Below, one piece after another: positions 1 through 25,700 of a DNA stretch of 64,000 nt; position 1 is the stretch's first letter; each line of letters opens with the position of its first letter. This stretch comes from Branchiostoma floridae (Eukaryota; Chordata; Leptocardii; Amphioxiformes; Branchiostomatidae): the NCBI RefSeq assembly GCF_000003815.2, contig NC_049983.1, forward strand, positions 6,613,390-6,677,389, given 5' to 3'. The notes under the pieces were generated by a model. That model saw only the letters and a program-made list of their open reading frames with translations, searched no databases and was not told the origin of the DNA. A program made the position numbers and the translations under genes.

Positions 1-359
1 AAATCACTATTATGCACATTTCTGAAAAGTTTCAATAATAACAGACAAAATACAAGCCAAAATTTAAGCTTTTTAGGCTTTTTTTTTCTAAAAATGGGCG
101 TGGCCTTAAAGTAGTTGATGACGTCATTGTGACATCATACCAATTTGCATGAATTATCTTTATGCATTAGGGTACTACCTTAGAAAAAATCAAGGTCCAT
201 ACATTATCTAAGATGGTAATTTTAGAAGACCAAAAACACCCCCCAAAACTCCTCAGCCACCCTGAAATCCTACCTTAACGTTATACTTATTACAGGAAAT
301 GACAAGAAGCTTGATCGAACTATATCTTGCTTTATGGGTGTCCAACAAGCAGGTCAGTT

Positions 360-760
360 GGGCAACAAGCCAATAGACGTGGTGGTGCTACTTATTCAGG
401 CTAGTCCACCAATAAGTACCCATGGAAAAATCTCACCCCAAGAAAAAATCTCACTAGCCAGATCGGAAAAGTACTGTGGGACACTGACCCAAGTGGCACT
501 TTCACTTGCCCAGGGCAATATTTCCAATTGACTTGCCCCAACCTGGTTTGAATGAAGGACTCTATTCAACCACCTTTTGCTCAGGCTAGTCAATCAATTA
601 TACCAATAAAAAAATCGCAATAGGCCAAACTGCGCAAGAACTCTAGGATACTGACCCAATCGAACATCTTGGACAAAATGACTTGCAAACGGGCCAATAG
701 ACTTGCCCAACCCTGGTTTCAATGAAGGATTCTATTCAACCACCTTTTGCTCCAGTTCCA
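360..760. repeat. Direct repeat, period about 170 bp, of CTTGCCC-rich transposon-like sequence
   Basis: The segment beginning ACTTGCCCCAACCTGG at 531 recurs at 701 (ACTTGCCCAACCCTGG), each followed by AATGAAGGA and CTATTCAACCACCTTTTGCT. Related CTTGCCC-rich sequence occurs near 4040-4400 and in the element at 33111-33436, so this is probably a degraded copy of the same non-autonomous DNA transposon group. Confidence 0.6.
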
Positions 761-2084
761 GGATTGTTTCCAGATTGCATATTACCATGTTCCCTAGGAT
801 ATGAATAATATATAACATGCCTGAAGCCACTCTTTGCAGCTGGAATTGATTTTTCACAGTATGCAAGCAAACATCCTCTACAAAATGACTTGCCAGATAA
901 ATTTTCCCCCCAAAAAAGTCCCGTTCTTTAAGTGTGGAGAAACGTAATAATTCTTATGTGCTGTAAGTCAATATACATTTTTTAGAACAACTTTTATCGT
1001 AACGATGTTACATTTCAGTTATTATCAACAATGGCATATATTGCCCCAAAAGGCCTTTGTATGATCTCTATCCATTTTATTACTTTCGCACCATTACAAT
1101 CAGACAACAGTTAAAGTACATTCATATGTATATCTATATCCATTTACTTATACATTTAAATAAAAGTGTGATTTTATGAGTAAATATGATTTCTACACAA
1201 TACTTTTGTTCCTTCACTGACAAAATTTGCAGAAATCAAAGATTTCGTACAAAAAAAACCCTTAGTTGCCAGAAGTGAAACAATAATAGTTCATGAATAT
1301 TGTATAGAAAGAAACATAGATCCCCAATTGCTTATGGTTGCACGGAACATTTCATGTTGTGACGTTTCAATTTGGTGACGGTTGATGAGAAACAGTTCCC
1401 CGGATTGTTTCTAATTTGTGTACCCTCCAAACGACCTTGGCCAAGGTACCGAACATTCCATTTGCCCCAGGCACCTTTGTACATATACTGTACTAAAACA
1501 AAAGGTGTTCTTAAAAATGTTAAGTGCACTTCTCATACCTATAGCTTACAAACTTGGGAGATTCTAAGAATAAGAAAGTTGAAGCCGTCACAGCTTGCTC
1601 TAAGATATAGCTCTAAGTCCCTATGATAAACTATAACCCAATTTCAATGTAAGCCAATAAATTTTACATCTAACAAGAGCTTGGCTAATGCCCCAGTGTT
1701 ATTACATTATACATACATCGAGTACACCAATTTTGGAGATCATAATTAGATTCGACACCCGAGAGCTTGCCAACTTACCATATTTCCCTCCTCGCTTGTA
1801 AAACAGCATAGCGCTCAACCCCACCGTGTCCCCACATGCAAATTATCTGTACCCCGTGCACAGAGAGGGCTCGTTGCGCGGAGGGTATTAGCCTAGCTGG
1901 CCCACAAATCTCCCAATCTGGCTCTGATCCCATATTCTATAGCTTCAAGGCCACTGCCAAATCTCTTTTCCCTTTGTTAAAGTTTGGCAGATCTTGTAGG
2001 TTTAGAATGACAAATCCGTCAATGTTGTTAAGCTTCTTTATGCTGACTCAATAGCATTTAGCTACAGAGTACAAAAAATGCGAA

Positions 2085-2630
2085 CCCAACTTCTTAACTG
2101 AATTACATGTTTCTCTACAAAAAAAGCCTCACCACGAAGCTATAAGGGTTAAAACGGCTTTTTGAGATCTATTCCTAGATTTAATGTTCTTGGCTTTTAG
2201 ATGGCTTAGAGCAAATTTGTTACAATGCACAATATTGTTGTTTTGATTGAAGACAAAAATGCAAACAGAGAAACCCCAAGTTCTTTACTCGATTACATGT
2301 TTCTCTACAAAAAGAACCCCACCACGAAGCTATAGGGGTTTAAACGGCTTTTTGAGATCTATTCCTAGATTTAATGTTCTTGGCTTTTAGGTGGCTTAGA
2401 GCAAATTTGTTACAATGCACAATATTGTTGTTTTGATTGAAGACAAAAATGCAAACAGAGAAACCCCAAGTTCTTTACTCGATTACATGTTTCTCTACAA
2501 AAAGAGCCCCACCACGAAGCTATAGGGGTTAAAACGGCTTTCCAATGTTTCTCCCTAGCTTTATCGTTCTTGGCTTTTTGGATGGCTTAGAGCGAATCTG
2601 TTACAATGTTGTTGTTTTGATTGAAAAGGC
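2085..2630. repeat. Tandem array of a 190-bp unit, about 2.8 copies
   Basis: ATTACATGTTTCTCTACAAA recurs at 2102, 2292 and 2482, an exact 190-bp period. Later landmarks repeat too: CACCACGAAGCTATA, then AAACGGCTTT and TTCTTGGCTTTT. Copies 1 and 2 are nearly identical; copy 3 is shortened near its end. It lies in an HCFC1 intron and has no sustained reading frame. Confidence 0.9.
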
Positions 2631-3179
2631 TGCTTTGCCAGGTTGTGTTGCAACAAATTAAATCTGCACGGTAAATTACCGTTGACTTGATTCCAGATTA
2701 ATTGCCCTTAAGGGAAATAAATGCCTGATGATGGCATGAAGTGGTCTTGTGGAGGAAAATTGAATTTTACGGATGAGGTAAACAAGAGGACCCAAAGGCA
2801 TTTGCTTGGTTCAAATTACAAGGAGTTTTTGCCAACATTTTCAAGCAAATGCAGGATGTTTCCCTCCTAGAAATTTTCCTTACATGAAACAAGTACATGT
2901 TTTGCTGTCACAATCTGTAAATAACAATAGGTTTTGCTATAGCAAACCTGTAATTACTAATATAGCACAGTTCATATCTGCTAATACTTTCTTCATATTT
3001 GCTTTAACAGATAATATGCTGATGTCACCAGCAGTTCTAAGCTCTGATTGGTTCATGACAGAAGAAAAAAACAGTATGTTTTTCCTTTCGGAAACATAAT
3101 ACACATTTTTTGGAAGAAAATGATCCAGAAAATGTGCACATCTCAGTCATTAAGAATGACAAGAAAAACCATGTCTGAC

Positions 3180-19096
<15,917 letters not shown>

Positions 19097-19115
<19 letters not shown>

Positions 19116-19140
19116 CTTGAGCTACCCACAATGCTGGGGG
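19097..19140. promoter_or_regulatory. HCFC1 core promoter: Staf/ZNF143-type site and YY1-type site
   Basis: TACCCACAATGC at 19123-19134 fits the core of the Staf/ZNF143 (SPH) consensus YWCCCRNMATSC at all 12 positions. On the minus strand CAAGATGGCGGC (about 19107-19118) matches the YY1 consensus and includes the HCFC1 start codon. Motif matches are by eye; occupancy is inferred. Confidence 0.55.
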
Positions 19141-20300
19141 TGGGCGGGGGTTTCCTACAGCCACGGCGTCTCGCCTCTACAAAAGTATGCAAACGAGGGT
19201 GTCCAGAATATAACGACCAATCAGTGCGAGGCAAACATGAATATTTAGTAATTTTTCCGCGAGGCGCAGTGAGTTTAGACACCTCTGGGGGTAGGCGCCA
19301 CAGAGTTCCCGGATGTTGTAAACAAAATTTCTTCCCTTTTCTTTTGCTCAAAGAATTTTTAATCTCGTTCTGTCCCTGAACGGAAAATAAACATTCGTCA
19401 CAAACAGGGTAGACTTGATGGTTGAATGTTGATAATTTGGAATAAAGATTTTATTTGAGGGACGCTGCCCCATCAGCCACTCACATAATTAACAGATACC
19501 CCGGATGTTCATTTGCATGTTTCCAGTCTCGTACCCAGGGTCACGAGAGCGAGAACTGGGAACGTTTGACACTTCCGGGTTTGGCAGCACCTGCAGGTAC
19601 AGTCCCGAGATAATGCGATATATAATAGTTATGATGGCCAAAATTCATTACTACATTATTCCACAGTATGCATTGATAGTAGGGGTGTTGTCGTGTTGTA
19701 CTGTCATGTTTCTAAAATAATTCGCTAAGGTATTCCAGCCCTGGACCTGTGCTTTTAATTGTCATATGACGTTATGATAGGTGCATGTGCACGTGTAAGG
19801 TTACTGTTGTGCATTTTGGCATGGGCATGCTACTAGTATATGCTAGTAATTACGGAGATTATCAGGGTTAGATGAGCTAAATCTTGATGATTGCATGTAC
19901 ATGTACACGTTTTTCCTGCAATTAATGCATCATTTATAACTACGGAAAGAATCTAACTGGCCGGCCAAATTCATTTTCCTATGCAGAGCTGATACCGCAT
20001 AAATTTGTACTAACAGCTAGTTCTACATTGTGGGTTCAAATATACGTAGAATGTCCAAGTTTATATCTGTTGACATCTTTGTCATTGGGTTTCAATATAC
20101 AGGGGGATGTCCCGAAAACATTTCAGAATTCTGCTGAATTCGGAAGAAACCCTGATAGTAGGCGGGCAAGCCTCCAGCCTGGCATGGAATGACCCAACTG
20201 TGGGGGCTGTTACTAACCATGCCAGGCAGTGAAGTTCCACCCTTAGTATTAGTCTGACATGTCATAATTTACACTTTTTCTTTGCTACAGACCCTCCAGG
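19116..20300. promoter_or_regulatory. Divergent HCFC1/TMEM187 intergenic promoter region
   Basis: About 1.2 kb separates the two start codons, which point away from each other. An ETS-type ACTTCCGG lies at 19571-19578. A possible TMEM187 5'UTR exon ends at a CTGCAG|GTACAG donor near 19595, and TMEM187 coding sequence is preceded by a TTTGCTACAG acceptor ending at 20290. The transcription starts are not determinable from sequence alone. Confidence 0.5.
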
Positions 20301-21113
20301 ATGGACCACGCTGTGAGTACAGCTGCCATCTCGGTCGTCATTCCAGTTGCCATGGCAACGGCGATCACATGGCTGGGCTGTTTCGACAGCGTCATCACCG
20401 ATCTCGGTTTCCAACACTACGGCGAGCACCCTGACCACAACATCCCCCTCCTACCCTCTCAACTCAAGATGCCTGCTAACACCCTGGTCAACTTGGGTTA
20501 CACACTTCTCGGATTCCTGTGGATTAACAAGTTTGTAAAAGACAGAAACGACGGCGCCATTACCGACGGCGACCTTTTTGTGGGTTCTACATTCTGCTGG
20601 ATGGCGGTCGCGTATGGACCGGTACAGTTCCTGCGTATCGTGACTCAGCGGCACAGGTTCGCCGTGTTAGACCAGTGGTTCACCCTACCGTTCTTCGCTT
20701 GGGTTGTGGTGATGAGCGACTACCTCATGGACGGATGGAATGCCAGAAGGATTTTGACTGTCGTTGTGCTTTCCTTTGCGAGCTATACCTTCGCTCTACT
20801 TCATGACCTTGGCTTTGAGGTCGCTCTAGGATTTCACATACTACTTGCCGTTATGTACGGCATGCAAATTTTCCGAGCTAGCCAATCAGAAAAGTTAAAG
20901 TCGAAGCTACTAAGGGCATTGATGTTTGCTGTTCTGTCTTGTGCAGGGTTTGTCGGGTTGAAGCTCCTTGACTTGTACCTTGCCAGGTTTTTGTTGTTTC
21001 ATCGTTTTTCGGGACATTTCTGGTCCAAGGTGGCGGACATAATGCAGATACATTTTGTGTGTAAATTCTTCCACCCCATCATGGTGGAAAATGCCAAGAA
21101 TAAGAAAGAATGA
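20301..21113 (+). CDS. TMEM187: Transmembrane protein 187 (TMEM187)
   Basis: A 270-codon multi-pass membrane protein in one coding exon, with stop at 21111-21113. It shares the family's landmark blocks in order: CFDSVITDLGFQHYGEHP, then MPANTLVNLGYTLLGFLW, YGPVQFLRIVTQRHRF, AVLDQWFTLPFFAWVV, GFEVALGFH, and GHFWSKVADIMQIHF near the C-terminus. About six hydrophobic segments are visible. Human TMEM187 has about 261 residues and is also encoded by one exon. Its biochemical function is unknown, so none is assigned. The start follows a TTTGCTACAG|ACCCTCCAGG 3' splice site, implying a non-coding 5' exon. The gene is head to head with HCFC1, as in vertebrates. A polyadenylation signal AATAAA lies at 21606-21611. 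Confidence 0.95.
   Translation: MDHAVSTAAISVVIPVAMATAITWLGCFDSVITDLGFQHYGEHPDHNIPLLPSQLKMPANTLVNLGYTLLGFLWINKFVKDRNDGAITDGDLFVGSTFCWMAVAYGPVQFLRIVTQRHRFAVLDQWFTLPFFAWVVVMSDYLMDGWNARRILTVVVLSFASYTFALLHDLGFEVALGFHILLAVMYGMQIFRASQSEKLKSKLLRALMFAVLSCAGFVGLKLLDLYLARFLLFHRFSGHFWSKVADIMQIHFVCKFFHPIMVENAKNKKE
20346..20359. promoter_or_regulatory. Perfect palindromic RFX X-box within TMEM187 coding sequence
   Basis: GTTGCCATGGCAAC is the ideal RFX half-site palindrome. It is also simply the codons for V-A-M-A-T, so function is uncertain. Confidence 0.3.
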
Positions 21114-21605
21114 TTGCAATTAAAGGAGTGGAAAGATTAAAAGCTGATCTAGTCACAATCTAGGTTTAAGTGATCTAGAACTTAGGCCAAGTTGACTCGA
21201 TCACATAGATGGCATCCTCTGGGAACTCCAAAACTGATGCAAGCGTTCAAAGAAAAAAACGTTTGGCAAAATAAAAGTTGATTGATTATAAAATGTGAGT
21301 GGTAAGGAAGGTTGAACAAATGACTAGCACACATCTTGTATATCAAACAGTAGATTCTTCATATTTGTTCTTCTTTGACTTTGTCATTCTACAATATTAG
21401 TACATGTATCTCTTTCCTGATATATTTTGCACTATTTGCATACTTTTGTAGCTGCTTTGTACGATTTACAATATGGTCAAAAACTTTCTTTTTAAATCAA
21501 TGCATAAGTAGATGCCATTTATATACATGTAATCAAATCAACATGGCCTTACCAATAATGTATTTATCAACTATTCTGTAACATGGCAGATTTAACTTTC
21601 ATACT

Positions 21606-21611
21606 AATAAA
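21606..21611 (+). terminator. Candidate TMEM187 polyadenylation signal
   Basis: Canonical AATAAA about 490 nt after the TMEM187 stop, followed by a T-rich stretch from about 21629. Confidence 0.45.
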
Positions 21612-21992
21612 TACATGTATTGAAAGTTTTCAGCAATTTTTTTTATTGATCATTTTTACAGTTTGGAAGATATGAGTACACATTACACAAACCCTATACG
21701 AAAATATCTACAAAATTGCTTCTTTTCCTGATCTTTCCTGTATAATAGCTCTTTAACAAAATAATTACATCTTGTGAAATATTGCCTTTGTCATATATCT
21801 TCTTTCAGATTTGATTTGATTTGATTTATTAGATTTGCAAAACAATACAATACCTGTGGATCACAGGCAGGAGTAGGCTGGTTTTGTGATCCACACATTA
21901 ATACGTATACATACATTGTATGTACTAATACATCATTAAAACAGTCAGTGTAAAATGTCTATTGAAAAATCTTCATTAATTCTTCATGGTTG

Positions 21993-22412
21993 ATAATCTC
22001 CAGGCAGATCTACCAGTGGTGGCATAAGGAGTTTAGCTGGCCAAGGAGTGTTCTGAGCCACCGGAGATCTGTCATCACTGAAACAGGGAGGAGCATTTCT
22101 ATTCAATAATGGTGTTACTGCCCCTCCCAGAGGACATACTATCAACAATGAGAAGATTTGTTGTGCTAATGCTTTTACGATCAATTTATATCTTTATTGG
22201 GACAAATTCAGTGCCCATGCACATCCCTGTAGAAGGATTGCGCCTAACAGCAAGGCGGGCAATTAACACCTACTCGGCAACACACACCATTATTGAATAG
22301 AAATGCCCCTCCCTGTTTCAGTGACGTCAGATCCCCAGTGGCTCAGAACACTACTTGGCCAGCTAAACTCCTTGCCAAGCTAAATGCCATTGGTAGATCT
22401 GCCTGGAAATTA
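21993..22412. mobile_element. Foldback element with long inverted arms
   Basis: Left arm TAATCTCCAGGCAGATCTAC and following ~110 bp (with GGAGTTTAGCTGGCCAA, ACTGAAACAGGGAGG and TTCTATTCAATAATGGTG) recurs inverted at the right end with a few differences. The central spacer is about 170 bp. A short relative lies at 31469-31572. Confidence 0.8.
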
Positions 22413-22702
22413 CACGGTTGATACTTCTTGCACACATACCCAAACCTGAGCAAGTTTAAATAGTCAAAATACTTACTTACTTGTTACTTGAATTGTCAAA
22501 ATACAACTTGTATAACAAGTAACCCACAACAATCACAAAAGACGTACATGTAAATTTAATTATATGTCTGAAACAGAAGTCTATTTGTTTTTCAAATGTG
22601 GCACCATTGAAGAAAGCTGATAAAATGGTTTTTGAATGGTAATTTCAAAGGAAGTTTACACCAGAATAGATATTGCAATAGCATGATAGACTTGATGTCA
22701 TC

Positions 22703-22792
22703 TCAAATCTCTGACTCCATCTCAATGTGCGTGGTATCTGCGGCTTCACCATCTTCTTGTGGTTCCTCCTCTTTGGCTTCAACCTTGGCATC
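22703..22792 (-). CDS. SLC26: SLC26 last coding exon
   Basis: CTTACAG|GATGCC acceptor, then 29 acidic codons ([20 protein letters not shown] and THIEMESEI) and the stop TGA at 22703-22705. Confidence 0.9.
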   Translation of the reverse strand, partial: DAKVEAKEEEPQEDGEAADTTHIEMESEI

Positions 22793-25700
22793 CTGTAAGA
22801 CATTCAAGACAAGAAGTTCATTGTTACATAATGCACATTAATGAATAATATGTACTGTATCAAGCCTTACAACAAAATGTTTGAAAACAATGTTTCTATG
22901 ACCCTATTTTGATCATGCCTCTGAATTGACAAAAATTCCTCCCTTTTCCGAACAAGCTATCAGGAGAAATGCTTAAGTCCTCAACAAATGTTAGACATTT
23001 AGGTAATAAGATCTGCCAAATAGCAGCTACTCAAGCAAATGGATATGATTTTGGAAATAGTCAGACACATTGTCACCGATAATAGTTAGTGGAAATTTTT
23101 CTTGCTATCTGAAACGTCTGACCATTTCCAAAATCATATCCAGTTGCTTGTGAGTAATTGCTATTTGGCAAATACTTGAGTCTTCTTGTATCAATACCTT
23201 TTGTTCTTGTGACTTGATGACTTAATCTACCTTTGACAGTTGGCCTTCAAACATACAAACCTGACCTACCTCTGCTAGAGAGAAGAGTACTGCATCATGT
23301 ACACTGATGAATAGGTTGTCACACTCAATCTTCTCAAAGAATCCACAAGACACAAGCTGGTCCCTGATATTGGCTGGAAAAGTAAAAACAAAATTAACAT
23401 GTATACTAATACATGTATACTAATTATGAAACTGACTTTAGCATCATTACTGTCTGTGCATGCTGCCATGAAAAGGTAAAATAGAATACATTTTATTCGT
23501 GCAATTCGGGGTTTATATGCTTAGAGAGGAAAGTGCAAATTGTTTCCACTTTTCAACCATATAAAACAACAAAAGAATATGAGGTATGGGAGAGAATAAA
23601 ATATGAAGTATAATCATAAATGTTTCACCTTTGCAATGTGCCAGAAGAAACCTGACTCCAACACTTTTGTAGTCTTTGTGTACCTGGTATTACGTTATTA
23701 TACAAAAACAAAGGTTAAATGTGTTGTTTCTATGTGTACCCAGGGCCTCCCTGAAAAGCAATGTTTAAGTCACTGATTAAACCTTACCCTGGTAAAATAA
23801 TACATGTGCAGAAATAAATGCAGGTAAATAAATACAATAAATAAATGATATAAAAGCTAACAAGGCATAATCAAAAGAATGGTGCACATCAATGACTCTG
23901 TTTTTTGTTAGTACCTGAGTTAGTGTGTTGACTGCCACAGAGTCCAGGAAGTTGAAGGGTCCACAGTCCAGAATGACTGTTTTCACCTCAGGTACTGGAG
24001 GTTCCTCCACTTCCATGGAAATGAAACCATCTAACTCAACCATTTCCTGATGGAAAAAAGGCGTATATTGTTAATGTTAAAGTGTGTCATTAAAAATTTA
24101 ACATTTCCTGATTATGTTCACCTGATTCACTATCATTCAATAAACAAAAACATTTGTACAAAACATTCATTAAGATTCAATAACATAAGAAGTATGACAC
24201 ACTTCTGATGTTATTGAATATTGAATCTTACAAATCATACTTCTAGCTCTTGATTCCTGCCACCAGGTAAGGGACCGTACGGCGTTTAGTGAGGGGGGAG
24301 GGCCGGTCGCCAGAGGGTCGGGTCAAAAAATTTTTGCATGGCCCTCCCCCCAGGTAAAATTTTTTTTGCTAGGCCCTCCCCCCAAGACAAAATATTTTTG
24401 CTTGGCCCTCCCCCCCTCCTATCAACTTTGAAAAAAATATTCAAGACGCCAATAAAACACTGCGCTCCCGCATTTGGAAATGTGCTTTGCGTCATACTTT
24501 TTCATGATTTTCATCGAGAAGCAGATCTCTCACCCCTAGTAAAAAAAGGAAAACAGAATGGCTCAAAATATCTGCTAAATAGAGGGATAAATATCTGCTT
24601 CATAGAGGCATAAATATTTGCTTTATAGAAGCTATTTCATTGTTTTGATATTGAAACAACACCTAAAAAGCATTTGTACCTGGATTTCTAGTAGATTTGC
24701 GCCACGAAGCGGCGCGCGCCCCGCTCCCTAAATTTACGTATTGCAAGCTCGCGGGCCTGAGCGGCTTGACGGAAACTATTTTCAATTTACATATATTTTG
24801 GACTTTTTCTTGGTTCTGTGGTGGTAATAACTTACGGTAAATGGGGGGGGGGGAAATGAAAACTAAAACGACAGCACGATTCGACTTCCAAAACTGTAGT
24901 GGGGAGGGGGGCGCCGACGCGTGACGCTGATTTTCCCACGGCGGGGTAAGACCGGTCGCCTCTCTCTAGACGCCAGCGGGCGTGAGACCGCAGACTTGCA
25001 GGAGGAATCATCTTTTAGAAATGCCACGCTTTTTTGCCACGATTTCCGGCCTGCATTGCTTTTTTATGGGAAAATTTGCTGGTTAGATGACATTTCTATG
25101 AAAAAAAATAAAATACGAGGGTTTCAAGTTTTTGAGAACGACGTTCCGAACACCATGTTCGGCGCCAAAGGCACGAAGAATCGCAAGGTAGGTCCGGGAG
25201 AATTTTGAAATCTTGACCCTCTTAAAAGCTATTTCCTTCAGTTTGAGGAGATATTTTGCTGACAAACAAAGCTAACTTTAATAGCATTTTAATTTAGAAA
25301 TACAAAATTAAATCCCCCCCAAACACATTATCACGATGTCGGTCATCAAAGGCGCGAGGCCGGTCACGTCAAAAGGGATCCAGGGAAATTTGCAAATATT
25401 TACTCTCGAGCTTTGAAACGCCATTTCTTACATTTTGAGGGCAATAAGACAGGGGTAAATTTTGCTGGCAGACTAATCTAGAGTTTAATAACATTTCTGT
25501 GCGTGAAGAAGGTTTTCGAGGGCGTCATGCATAAGCCCCGCCCCCTCCCTTTCGCATTTTCACTGTATCCCAAGCGCCAACCTCGGGCGATCCTTTGCAG
25601 AGGTCCAGAAAAATTTTGAAATCTTGACCCTCTGAAACGCCGTTTCTTGGATTTTAAGGGACATATTTTGCTGGCAGACCAAGCTATTTTTTTTGCTTGG

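Larger units (their letters stand above)
1..3179. other. HCFC1 intron 5 (partial): no exon seen
   Basis: AT-rich sequence between HCFC1 exon 5 and the left edge. No kelch-like exon is found on the minus strand. The stretch holds the CTTGCCC-type repeats near 330-760 and a 190-bp tandem array at 2085-2630. The short open frames at 1332-1626 and 1836-2054 show no recognisable protein. Confidence 0.7.
21114..22702. other. Convergent intergenic region between TMEM187 and SLC26
   Basis: Contains the TMEM187 3' region, AT-rich sequence and the large foldback element at 21993-22412. No coding exon is seen on either strand. Confidence 0.6.
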
